From Candidatus Gastranaerophilales bacterium (GTDB lineage: Bacteria; Cyanobacteriota; Vampirovibrionia; Gastranaerophilales; JAILCC01), in assembly GCA_024408745.1 (NCBI GenBank), contig JAKSUS010000021.1, positions 1 through 11,351 of the forward strand: DNA of 11,351 nt, written 5' to 3'. Within the stretch, counting starts at the first letter, position 1. Each line of letters opens with the position of its first letter. Of this stretch, positions 1 through 7,034 are shown piece by piece. The translations under genes were made by a program, and so were the position numbers. The notes beneath the pieces are model-generated. The model did not search any database and was not told where the DNA came from. It was given only the letters and a program-made list of their open reading frames with translations.

Positions 1-1
1 A

Positions 2-130
2 TTTTTTGATAAAAAGTTTTTGTCAGAAATATTAAAAAATTTAAAATATATAGAAAAAGAAGATAAATATTTTGAAAATAATTCCCAAGCAATAGAAATA
101 AAAAAACGACTAGATAAAATTTTTGCTTAA
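2..130 (+). CDS. C-terminal fragment of an unidentified protein
   Basis: An open frame runs from the window edge to a TAA at 128-130 and gives 42 residues ending in DKIFA. The fragment is rich in Lys, Glu, Phe and Ile and looks like a charged C-terminal helix. No family can be recognised. Its base composition resembles the neighbouring genes. It converges on nifS, whose stop lies only 12 nt away, so if it is real the gene starts outside the window. The evidence is only an open frame ending naturally beside a convergent gene, so chance remains possible in AT-rich DNA. Confidence 0.5.
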   Translation, partial: FFDKKFLSEILKNLKYIEKEDKYFENNSQAIEIKKRLDKIFA

Positions 131-146
131 AAAAATAGTTTTTTAA
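127..146. terminator. weak A/T-only hairpin between convergent genes
   Basis: TTAAAAAA, a 4-nt loop (ATAG) and TTTTTTAA form a perfect 8-bp inverted repeat that overlaps the stop codons of both the plus-strand fragment and nifS. Because it has only A-T pairs the stem is weak. Its place between convergent stops fits a compact bidirectional terminator, but this is suggestive only. Confidence 0.3.
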
Positions 147-1345
147 AAATTTCTTAATTCTTTCAATTCTCTTAATTCTTTTTGATAAGGTGAATATCCG
201 TTAATTTTTTCAATAATCGGAGGAATTGTTTTCAGGGCATAATCAATTTCTTCTTTAGTTGTAAATCTGCTTAAACTAAATCTTATGCTGCCATGTAAAC
301 ATGTAAAAGGTATTCCCATTGCTTTTAAAACGTGACTTGGTTCTAAACTTCCGCTCGTGCAGGCAGAACCTGAACTTGCACAAATTCCTGCATCTGCAAA
401 GTGTAAAAGCATTAATTCGCCTTCAATATATTCAAAACTTATATTTGTAGTATTTGGAACTCTCGGGGCTTTTGAACAGTTAATTCTTGCATTAAAGACT
501 TGTTTTACAATTCCTTTTTCAAGTTCATCTCTTAAACTTTTTACTCGAGTATTTTCATCAACAAGAGCATTTTTGGCAAGTTGTGATGCTTCACCCATTC
601 CTATAATTCCCGTAACGTTTTCCGTTCCGGGTCTTAACCCTTTTTCCTGATGACCACCTAAAATAAGAGGAGGAAGTAAAATACCTTTTCTTACATATAA
701 AGCGCCTATTCCTTTTGGTGAATGGAATTTATGTCCTGAAATTCCCAACATATCAATATTTGCTTTTTGAACGTTCATTGGAATTTTTCCTGCAGCTTGT
801 ACACCGTCAACAAAGAAAAATGTTTGAGGATTAATTGATTTTATAATTTGTGAAGCTCTTTCAACATCAAAAACAACACCTGTTTCGTTATTTGCCCACA
901 TAATTGAAACAAGAGCAGTATCTTGAGTAACCAAATCTTTTAATTCATCAACAAGAAGTTCACCTTCCGAGTTAACATTCAGATATGATACGGTATAACC
1001 TCTCTTTTCAAGCCATTTATAAGTATTTAAAACACAAGGGTGTTCGACTTTTGTTGTTATAATATGTTTTTTGTTTTTATTGATTTCCAAAGCACCTTTA
1101 ATTGCAATATTGGCACTTTCCGTTCCGCAACCGGTAAAGGTTATTTCATAAGGATTTTCGGCACCCAAAAAATCTGCAATTTGTTCTCTTGCAACTGCTA
1201 TATCTTTTGAAACATTTCCGCCAAAAGAGTGCATACTTGAAGGATTTCCGTATCTTTCACAGAAAAAAGGCATCATTTTTTCTAAAACTTTTTCATCAAC
1301 TTTTGTTGTTGCATTATTATCAAGATAAATAATATTTTTTTCCAT
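143..1345 (-). CDS. nifS: NifS-family cysteine desulfurase
   Basis: PLP-dependent class V aminotransferase-fold enzyme that takes sulfur from L-cysteine as a persulfide, releasing alanine, and passes it to the NifU scaffold in the cytoplasm. At 400 residues it has the usual NifS/IscS length. Visible landmarks are the N-terminal YLDNNATT motif (7-14), His102 in EHP (ring stacking on PLP), Asp180 and Gln183 in VDGVQ, the PLP lysine Lys206 in SGHK, the RPGTEN motif (238-243), and the catalytic Cys329 in SSGSACTSG. This loop is typical of group I desulfurases. The ATG is preceded by an AGAAGG Shine-Dalgarno (1354-1359) that overlaps the nifU stop, so the two genes are almost certainly co-transcribed, nifU first. 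The symbol nifS is preferred to iscS because the partner is a three-domain NifU; no nitrogenase gene is visible, so general Fe-S assembly is the likelier role. Confidence 0.95.
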   Translation of the reverse strand: MEKNIIYLDNNATTKVDEKVLEKMMPFFCERYGNPSSMHSFGGNVSKDIAVAREQIADFLGAENPYEITFTGCGTESANIAIKGALEINKNKKHIITTKVEHPCVLNTYKWLEKRGYTVSYLNVNSEGELLVDELKDLVTQDTALVSIMWANNETGVVFDVERASQIIKSINPQTFFFVDGVQAAGKIPMNVQKANIDMLGISGHKFHSPKGIGALYVRKGILLPPLILGGHQEKGLRPGTENVTGIIGMGEASQLAKNALVDENTRVKSLRDELEKGIVKQVFNARINCSKAPRVPNTTNISFEYIEGELMLLHFADAGICASSGSACTSGSLEPSHVLKAMGIPFTCLHGSIRFSLSRFTTKEEIDYALKTIPPIIEKINGYSPYQKELRELKELRNF

Positions 1346-1357
1346 AATAAAAGCCTT

Positions 1358-2179
1358 CTAATTTACCGAGATAACTTCAATATCAGGTGAAACCTGTTCT
1401 CTCAAGGTTTTTTCAACGAAGTTTTTAAGAGTGTGAGAACTCATTGAACATTTTCCGCAAACTCCGCAAAGTTTAACATAAACTTTGTTATTATCAACAT
1501 CAACAAGTTCAATATCTCCGCCATCTTTTCTTAAGTGCTCGGATATATAACCTTCTAAAACTTTATTAATTTTTAAAACGATTTGAGTATTGGTTAAATT
1601 ATCTTTTTTTTCATTTTTCTTTTTTAATTCGTCTAAAATTATGGCAGAAGCTTCTTCTCTGCACTTTCCGCAGGCAGAAGAAACTTTTGAATATTGTGCT
1701 GCTTCATAAATATCCGTTACGCCTTTTTCTCGAACCAGATTTCTCAAATCCTGTTCTTTAACGTTAAAACAAGTACAAATTACAGGGTTATCATCTTCTA
1801 CTTTCTTTTCAATACCTTTATAATTAGCTATTGCATCTTCAAGAGCTTCTTTTCCCATAACGGAACAGTGAATTTTTTCATTCGGTAAACCGCCTAAAAA
1901 CTCAACAATATCCTGATTTGTTATTTTTTCGGCTTCTTCAATGGTTTTACCTATAATCATTTCGGTTAAGGCACTTGAACTTGCAATAGCCGAACCGCAA
2001 CCGAAAGTCTGAAATTTTGCATCGGTAATAATGCCTTTATCATCAATTTGTAAAAATATTTTTAACATATCACCGCAAACTAAACTTCCTGCCTCACCTA
2101 CCGCATCAGGATTTTCAAGTTCGCCGACATTTTTAGGGTTTGTATAATATTCTTTAACTTTATCTGTGTATTCCCACAT
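1358..2179 (-). CDS. nifU: Three-domain Fe-S cluster scaffold NifU
   Basis: Scaffold that receives sulfur from NifS, assembles [2Fe-2S]/[4Fe-4S] clusters and hands them to apoproteins. All three modules of full-length NifU are present in 273 residues. The IscU-like domain (about 1-125) has Cys35 in CGD with Asp37, Cys61 in FGCGSA and Cys105. A Bfd-like permanent [2Fe-2S] domain (about 132-180) has Cys135, Cys137, Cys170 and Cys173. The C-terminal Nfu domain (about 197-273) has the CxxC pair Cys241/Cys244, preceded by an additional Cys238. The ATG has an AAAAGG-type ribosome binding site (2185-2192). A TGTATAA element (complement of 2201-2207) could be the -10 of its promoter, but no convincing -35 is seen. 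nifS follows 12 nt downstream. This architecture is known from diazotrophs and from Epsilonproteobacteria, where it is housekeeping. Confidence 0.95.
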   Translation of the reverse strand: MWEYTDKVKEYYTNPKNVGELENPDAVGEAGSLVCGDMLKIFLQIDDKGIITDAKFQTFGCGSAIASSSALTEMIIGKTIEEAEKITNQDIVEFLGGLPNEKIHCSVMGKEALEDAIANYKGIEKKVEDDNPVICTCFNVKEQDLRNLVREKGVTDIYEAAQYSKVSSACGKCREEASAIILDELKKKNEKKDNLTNTQIVLKINKVLEGYISEHLRKDGGDIELVDVDNNKVYVKLCGVCGKCSMSSHTLKNFVEKTLREQVSPDIEVISVN

Positions 2180-2251
2180 AATCTAACCTTTTAATCTCTT
2201 TTATACAATAGAAATCTTAGCACAAAGAAAAAAACAGTTAAATATTAAAAC

Positions 2252-2284
2252 AAAAAAGCCCTGATAAAAAAACAGAGCTTTTTT
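2252..2284 (-). terminator. Rho-independent terminator after the ferritin-like gene
   Basis: Arms at 2252-2263 and 2273-2284 pair over 12 positions with one mismatch. The arms include AAAAAAGC and GCTTTTTT, the loop is 9 nt, and on the minus strand the hairpin is followed by a T-rich run. It starts 17 nt past the stop of the ferritin-like gene and separates that transcript from nifU. Both arms end in A/T runs, so it could also work weakly on the other strand. Confidence 0.8.
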
Positions 2285-2300
2285 AAATAAGAAGTTTTAT

Positions 2301-3608
2301 TTATTCACATTCATGTTCAATTTCTTCTTCTTTCATCATTCTTTTTATATCACTTGGCATAACGGTATCAGGAGCTAATGATTTATTTTCCAAGCCTTTT
2401 TCCAATAATTTAGGATAATCGGCTTTTAATTTTTCATCAGCAATTACTAAATCTCTACCTTTAGCCGCAGTAATTATTCTTATTACATTTTCAGTCGGTG
2501 AGCCTTCGCCGTTTACTGCTTCCTGAACTTTATAACTTCCCCAGTTATCGGGTAAGTCATCAAGATTTGCATAACTTTTATCATTAGTTAAACGTTTTTG
2601 AATTTGGCTTTCAAGAACTTTTGTAACGTATTCTTTTTGCGACTTAAATCTGTTAGGGATAATAATTTCAGAACCTATAACACTTTGAGCCTCTTTATTT
2701 TCATGTTTTTCAAATAACTCTTTAGCAAATTGCAAATGACCAAGTTCATAGTCTAAAAACATTTCCCAAATAGATTTTATTCTTTTATCAACCTCATCTT
2801 CCATGCAGGTATAATAGTTACAAACTTCCGTAAATTCGTGAAGTAATAACTTTTCATACCAACTTTCGGTCGGGTCAATTAAAGATTCATACATATTAAC
2901 GTGTTCTTCTTCAACGTCTTTAATTTCTGCATAAGTTTCTCTTATACATTGATTTCCGTATTCCATACCATGTTCGGCATAATAATTATGTGTTTGTTGT
3001 TCGGCTGAAACAAGCGTATAAAGATTAACTTTTGTCTGTGGAGAAGTATTTTCTTTATCATAAGGTTTTCTTAAACGAATTTTATTACAGTTATGATGAT
3101 TTTGAGTAGGACGACCTAAAATAATGTCGGTTTGATTTTGAACAATATCATTCGGACTAATGCCATGAGTCATATATGCCCATTGAGAATAACGATATAA
3201 ATGGTCAAAATCTTCAAGCAACCCGAAATCAAAAGTTTCTTTTACATATTTATCAGGTTCATTTTGTGCCATCCAAGCAGTTAAATCAACTGCAACCTGT
3301 TCATATCCTAATGTTGTTTCCAAAATACTTTGGTCAGACGGTGTTAACCAATTTACCGTAGTTTGCTGCATATCTTCAATACGTTTTGTAGTTGCAAGAA
3401 ATCTATTTGTTTCTTCATCATTACAGTTTCTTGCAAAATTATGCTTAAAGTTCCAGGCTTCAACTTCAATACCGTTCATCAAAATTTGTCTTGTTCTTGT
3501 ATAACAATCAACTTCTGTTTTATTAAAAGGTATAAGTGCAATATCATGCCAAGTTCTAAGCTGTTTATCAATAGGTGTTCCTTTTTCTTCTAACGGATTA
3601 AAAGTCAT
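2301..3608 (-). CDS. Ferritin-like superfamily protein, probable di-iron protein
   Basis: A 435-residue, largely helical, acidic protein without signal peptide or membrane segment. The second half shows the spaced carboxylate/histidine pattern of ferritin-like four-helix bundles: Glu203 in SAEQQTHNYY, an ExxH at Glu233-His236 (VEEEHVNMYESL), Glu258/Glu261 in HEFTEV, and an ExxH at Glu288-His291 (YELGHLQFAKELFE). The first half has similar spacing (Glu48/Glu50, Glu103, DxxH at 133-136), which may mean a second or degenerate bundle. The C-terminal third (about 315-435) has no recognised domain. Rubrerythrin's C-terminal rubredoxin is absent. The role is inferred: iron binding, peroxide or oxygen handling, or storage. 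It has an AAAGGAA ribosome binding site 8 nt before the ATG, its own promoter and its own terminator. The adjacent nifUS operon supports an iron-related job. Specific function is unknown. Confidence 0.75.
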   Translation of the reverse strand: MTFNPLEEKGTPIDKQLRTWHDIALIPFNKTEVDCYTRTRQILMNGIEVEAWNFKHNFARNCNDEETNRFLATTKRIEDMQQTTVNWLTPSDQSILETTLGYEQVAVDLTAWMAQNEPDKYVKETFDFGLLEDFDHLYRYSQWAYMTHGISPNDIVQNQTDIILGRPTQNHHNCNKIRLRKPYDKENTSPQTKVNLYTLVSAEQQTHNYYAEHGMEYGNQCIRETYAEIKDVEEEHVNMYESLIDPTESWYEKLLLHEFTEVCNYYTCMEDEVDKRIKSIWEMFLDYELGHLQFAKELFEKHENKEAQSVIGSEIIIPNRFKSQKEYVTKVLESQIQKRLTNDKSYANLDDLPDNWGSYKVQEAVNGEGSPTENVIRIITAAKGRDLVIADEKLKADYPKLLEKGLENKSLAPDTVMPSDIKRMMKEEEIEHECE

Positions 3609-3640
3609 AAAATTTTCCTTTCATAAAAATGCTAAATCAA

Positions 3641-3662
3641 CATTAAATAATCTTATTTAATG
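3641..3662. promoter_or_regulatory. Perfect 10-bp inverted repeat, candidate operator
   Basis: CATTAAATAA, a 2-nt spacer (TC) and TTATTTAATG form a perfect 22-bp palindrome. It lies about 22 nt downstream of the predicted -10 of the ferritin-like gene, inside its untranslated leader and well before its ribosome binding site. The size and symmetry suit a dimeric repressor. A Fur/PerR-family regulator would make sense for a ferritin-like target, but the sequence is not a clear match to either consensus, so the regulator is unknown. Confidence 0.55.
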
Positions 3663-3683
3663 TGTACGCATTTAAAATTTTAG

Positions 3684-3711
3684 ATTATATTTTAAAAAAA
3701 ATATCCGACAA
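3684..3711 (-). promoter_or_regulatory. Promoter of the ferritin-like gene
   Basis: On the minus strand, TTGTCG (complement of 3706-3711) and a perfect TATAAT (complement of 3684-3689) are separated by 16 nt, a good sigma-70-type arrangement. The predicted transcript start is near 3677, giving a leader of about 70 nt. The -35 lies inside a small CCGA-CAA-TCGG inverted repeat (3705-3715), which is a GC island in AT-rich DNA. Confidence 0.65.
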
Positions 3712-3742
3712 TCGGGTAAAATTTATTTTAAAAACAAGGTTA

Positions 3743-3751
3743 TGTTATAAT
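3743..3751 (+). promoter_or_regulatory. Extended -10 promoter for the 51-codon ORF
   Basis: TGTTATAAT fits the extended -10 form TGnTATAAT perfectly. The -35 region is only A/T-rich (about 3723-3728), as is common for extended -10 promoters. The start point would be near 3758, about 16 nt before the ATG at 3774. It faces away from the ferritin-like promoter, making a back-to-back divergent pair. Confidence 0.6.
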
Positions 3752-3773
3752 TTAGAAAAAAGAAGAATAAACA

Positions 3774-3929
3774 ATGGAAAAAGATAAATTTTTTAACTTT
3801 CATAAAAAACAGGAACAAAAAAAAGAATTAAATACAAAAAACTGGGGTTTGAATATCCAAAAAAGAGAATATCAGGATATTGTAATTTCTCATACTAATC
3901 ACCCGGAAGATACTTATAAAAAACATTAA
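3774..3929 (+). CDS. Small hypothetical protein, 51 aa
   Basis: A complete frame ATG...TAA encodes 51 residues, from MEKDKFFNFH to EDTYKKH. It is strongly hydrophilic and rich in Lys, Glu, Gln and Asn, with no membrane segment and no cysteine; NWGLN is the only patch that looks conserved in character. In favour of a real gene: a perfect extended -10 element sits 22 nt before the ATG, an AGAAG ribosome binding site lies 8 nt before it, and it fills most of an otherwise empty 393-nt gap. It lies 72 nt ahead of lepA in the same direction, and no strong terminator separates them, so read-through into lepA is possible. I do not recognise a family and assign no function. Confidence 0.55.
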   Translation: MEKDKFFNFHKKQEQKKELNTKNWGLNIQKREYQDIVISHTNHPEDTYKKH

Positions 3930-3984
3930 AAGCTTCATTCATAAAGAGTAAATAAGCATTAATTTCTTCACACAAAACTAATTT

Positions 3985-3990
3985 TATAAT
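3985..3990 (+). promoter_or_regulatory. -10 box immediately upstream of lepA
   Basis: A perfect TATAAT ends 11 nt before the lepA ATG. If used, transcription would start about 5 nt before or at the start codon, giving a leaderless or near-leaderless mRNA. That would fit the lack of a good Shine-Dalgarno before lepA. No clear -35 is present, and A/T richness makes chance matches likely. Confidence 0.35.
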
Positions 3991-4001
3991 ATTATTAAGA
4001 T

Positions 4002-5795
4002 ATGATTGATAATATTAGAAATTTTTGTATAATTGCACACATTGACCACGGCAAATCTACTCTTGCCGACCGTTTGCTTGAAAAAACAGGAACGGTTGCA
4101 AGTCGTGATATGAAAGAACAACTTCTTGATAATATGGATATCGAAAGAGAAAGAGGTATCACAATTAAACTTCAGGCAGCAAGAATGAACTATAAAGCAA
4201 CCGATGGGAATGATTATATTTTAAATCTTATTGATACTCCCGGTCACGTTGATTTTTCTTATGAAGTTTCAAGAAGTTTAGCCGCTTGTGAAGGTGCTTT
4301 GCTTGTCGTTGATGCAACACAAGGAGTTGAAGCTCAAACTTTAGCAAACGTTTATATGGCTATTGAACAAAATTTAGAAATTATTCCTGTTATTAATAAA
4401 ATCGATTTACCGAGTGCTGATGTTGATAAGGTTAAAGAAGAAATTGAAAATATTGTCGGAATCGATGCAAGCGAAGCAATTTTAGTCAGTGCAAAAACAG
4501 GTTTAGGTGTTGAAAACGTTTTAGAAGCTATTGTAAAAAGAATTTCACCTCCCGTTGATACAAGCGATAAACCGTTGAGAGCATTGGTTTTTGATAGTGC
4601 TTATGACCCGTATTTGGGAACGGTAAATTATTTTAAAGTCGTTGACGGTGAAATACATTCAACCGATAAAATTAAATTTATGGCATCTGATAAAACTTAT
4701 GATTTAGTTGAATTAGGATATATGCGTCCGACAAGAACTCCCGCAAAGGTCATCAAAACTGGTGAAGTAGGTTATTGTGCCGCTTCAATTAAAGAAGTTA
4801 CTCAATTAGTTGGTGATACTATAACTTTAGATGAAAATCCTGCCGCTGAACCTTTACCCGGTTATAAAAAAGCAGTTCCAATGGTGTTTTCAGGTATGTT
4901 TCCCGTTGATAACGACCAATATGCCGATTTAAAAGAAGCCTTGGAAAGATTAAAATTAAATGACAGCAGTATAACTTTTGAACCTGAAAGTTCTAATGCT
5001 TTAGGGTTTGGCTTTAGGTGTGGTTTTTTGGGCATGCTTCACATGGAAATTGCTCAGGAAAGATTAGAAAGAGAATACGATTTATCACTCGTAATTACTG
5101 CACCAAGTGTTGTTTATAAAGTTGTAAAAACAAACGGTGAAGTCGTTATGATTGATAACCCCGCGAATTTGCCCGATGCACAGTATCGCGACCATATTGA
5201 AGAACCTTATGTAAAAATTAATATTTTAACTCCGAATGATTTTGTCGGAGCTTTGATGGATTTATGCCAAACAAAACGTGGTAACTTCAAAAACATGAAA
5301 TATCTTGATACAACAAGGGTTAATCTTGAATATGAAATGCCTCTTGCCGAAGTTATTACTGATTTTTATGATAAATTAAAGTCCTGTTCAAAAGGTTATG
5401 CAAGTATGGATTATGAATTTTTAAATTATCAAACATCAAAACTTGTAAAACTTGATATTTTATTGGCAGGTGATGTTGTTGATGCGTTGAGTTGTATTGT
5501 TCATCAGGATAGTGCAGCATATATGGGACAAAAATTAACATCAAAATTAAAAGATATTATTCCCCGTCAAATGTTTGAAGTTGCAATTCAGGCAGCAATC
5601 GGTGGAAGAGTTATTGCAAGAACGAATGTAAAAGCTCTTAGAAAGAGCGTTTTAGATAAATGTTACGGTGGTGATATCAGTCGTAAAAAGAAATTGTTGG
5701 AAAAACAAAAAGCCGGCAAAAAACGTATGAAATCTGTCGGTAAAGTTGAAATTCCGCAAGAAGCTTTTATGGCGGTACTAAGTGTAGAGGATTAA
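4002..5795 (+). CDS. lepA: Elongation factor 4 (LepA), back-translocating GTPase
   Basis: Ribosome-dependent translational GTPase that binds like EF-G and is linked to back-translocation or remodelling of stalled ribosomes and to 30S maturation. At 597 residues it is the normal length. The G domain shows G1 in AHIDHGKST (12-20), a G2 region around RGITIK (51-56), G3 DTPGH (78-82) with the catalytic His82, G4 NKID (132-135) and G5 SAK (163-165). Domain II, the EF-G-like domains and the LepA-specific C-terminal domain follow, ending in the typical RKKKLLEKQKAGKKRMK stretch and the GKVEIPQEAFMAVLS end. The start is fixed by the family's IRNFCIIAHIDHGKST opening. There is no good Shine-Dalgarno before it (only TAAGA). 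It is the first gene of a tight run with glgC 3 nt downstream. Confidence 0.97.
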   Translation: MIDNIRNFCIIAHIDHGKSTLADRLLEKTGTVASRDMKEQLLDNMDIERERGITIKLQAARMNYKATDGNDYILNLIDTPGHVDFSYEVSRSLAACEGALLVVDATQGVEAQTLANVYMAIEQNLEIIPVINKIDLPSADVDKVKEEIENIVGIDASEAILVSAKTGLGVENVLEAIVKRISPPVDTSDKPLRALVFDSAYDPYLGTVNYFKVVDGEIHSTDKIKFMASDKTYDLVELGYMRPTRTPAKVIKTGEVGYCAASIKEVTQLVGDTITLDENPAAEPLPGYKKAVPMVFSGMFPVDNDQYADLKEALERLKLNDSSITFEPESSNALGFGFRCGFLGMLHMEIAQERLEREYDLSLVITAPSVVYKVVKTNGEVVMIDNPANLPDAQYRDHIEEPYVKINILTPNDFVGALMDLCQTKRGNFKNMKYLDTTRVNLEYEMPLAEVITDFYDKLKSCSKGYASMDYEFLNYQTSKLVKLDILLAGDVVDALSCIVHQDSAAYMGQKLTSKLKDIIPRQMFEVAIQAAIGGRVIARTNVKALRKSVLDKCYGGDISRKKKLLEKQKAGKKRMKSVGKVEIPQEAFMAVLSVED

Positions 5796-5798
5796 AAG

Positions 5799-7034
5799 AT
5801 GAATGACACTCTTGTAATGATTTTAGCAGGTGGCGAAGGCCGAAGACTTTATCCTTTAACAAAGGACAGGGCAAAACCTGCTGTTCCGTTTGGCGGAAGG
5901 TATAGAATTATTGATTTTGTTATTAACAATTTTGTTAATTCAGGGTTTTACAAAATTAAAGTTTTGACTCAATATAAGTCAGATTCTTTAAACAAACACA
6001 TTGTAAGAGGTTGGCCTTTATCACCTATAGTTAATCAATATGTTGATTTGGTTCCTGCGCAAATGAGAACAGGCGGCGAATGGTACACAGGTACTGCTGA
6101 TGCCGTTTATCAAAACATGAATGCAATAAGTGATGAAAATCCGCATTTTGTTTGTATATTTGGTGGCGATAGCGTTTTTAAAATGGATATTTCTCAAATG
6201 ATGAAATGTCATAAGAAAAATCTTGCTTCATTAACTATAAGTGCAATTCCCGTTCCGTTATCGGAAGCTCATAAATTCGGGATAATGGAAGTTGATGAAC
6301 ATTGGAAATTAACTGCATTTAAAGAAAAACCTACAGGTAAGGTTAAAGAAATGCCCGGAAAACCCGGATATGCTTTAGCATCAATGGGTAATTATATTTT
6401 TGATAATGATATTTTGCAAAAAGCATTAAGTGAAGATGCAAAAGATGAAAATTCTTCTCATGATTTTGGTAAGGATATTATCCCAAAATTGTTAAGAGAA
6501 GGTTATCAGGTTTTTGTTTATGATTTTAGTTCAAATACACATCCGGGCATGTCTGAAACAGAACAAGGTTACTGGAGAGATGTAGGTGATGTTGATGCAT
6601 ATTGGCAGGCAAATATGGACTTATTGGCTTATGAACCTGAATTTAATTTATATAACATGCAATGGCCATTGAGAACTTATAATTACAATTATCCTCCGGC
6701 AAGATTTGTTCGTGAAGAAGAGGATAGAACCGGTATGGCAATAAAATCGCTGGTTTCTGAAGGTTGTGTAATCAGCGGAGGTAAAATTACAAGATGCGTT
6801 TTATCCCCAAATGTAAGGGTAAACAGTTTTGCACAGGTAACGGATTCTATTTTAATGGAAGATGTTCAAATTGGTCGAAACGCAGTTATACAGAAGGCTA
6901 TCATAGATAAAGTTGTAAAAATTCCGGATTATGCTAAAATAGGTGTAGATAAAGAAGAAGATATTAAGAGAGGATTTTACGTTTCACCAAATGGTGTTAC
7001 CGTAGTCCCGAAAGGAGCGAAATTATATGTTTAA
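5799..7034 (+). CDS. glgC: Glucose-1-phosphate adenylyltransferase (ADP-glucose pyrophosphorylase)
   Basis: Makes ADP-glucose and PPi from ATP and glucose-1-phosphate, the committed step of bacterial glycogen synthesis. The 411 residues are near the usual length. The N-terminal nucleotidyltransferase domain has GGEGRRLYPLT (11-21), RAKPAVPFGG (24-33), a catalytic Asp124 in FGGDSVFKMD, the sugar-phosphate lysine in FKEKP (Lys177), and WRDVGDVDAYW (259-269). The C-terminal part (about 310-411) is the left-handed beta-helix with hexapeptide-like repeats that carries allosteric contacts. Cysteines are at 119, 137, 323 and 333; there is no cysteine near position 12, so the plant-type disulfide switch is not expected. 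A TAGAGG ribosome binding site (5785-5790) lies within the end of lepA. The 3' end overlaps the next gene by 8 nt. No glgA or glgB is present in the window. Confidence 0.95.
   Translation: MNDTLVMILAGGEGRRLYPLTKDRAKPAVPFGGRYRIIDFVINNFVNSGFYKIKVLTQYKSDSLNKHIVRGWPLSPIVNQYVDLVPAQMRTGGEWYTGTADAVYQNMNAISDENPHFVCIFGGDSVFKMDISQMMKCHKKNLASLTISAIPVPLSEAHKFGIMEVDEHWKLTAFKEKPTGKVKEMPGKPGYALASMGNYIFDNDILQKALSEDAKDENSSHDFGKDIIPKLLREGYQVFVYDFSSNTHPGMSETEQGYWRDVGDVDAYWQANMDLLAYEPEFNLYNMQWPLRTYNYNYPPARFVREEEDRTGMAIKSLVSEGCVISGGKITRCVLSPNVRVNSFAQVTDSILMEDVQIGRNAVIQKAIIDKVVKIPDYAKIGVDKEEDIKRGFYVSPNGVTVVPKGAKLYV

Noticed and set aside
357..650. 97-aa plus-strand ORF antisense to nifS
   Set aside because: It lies wholly inside nifS on the other strand, has no ribosome binding site or promoter, and its sequence is a low-complexity shadow of a well-supported gene.
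143..2179. Nitrogen fixation operon
   Set aside because: Only nifU and nifS are present. Without nitrogenase or cofactor genes the pair is better read as general Fe-S cluster assembly.
3176..3593. Two short plus-strand ORFs antisense to the ferritin-like gene
   Set aside because: Both are contained in a longer gene with clear motifs, promoter and terminator, and neither has independent support.
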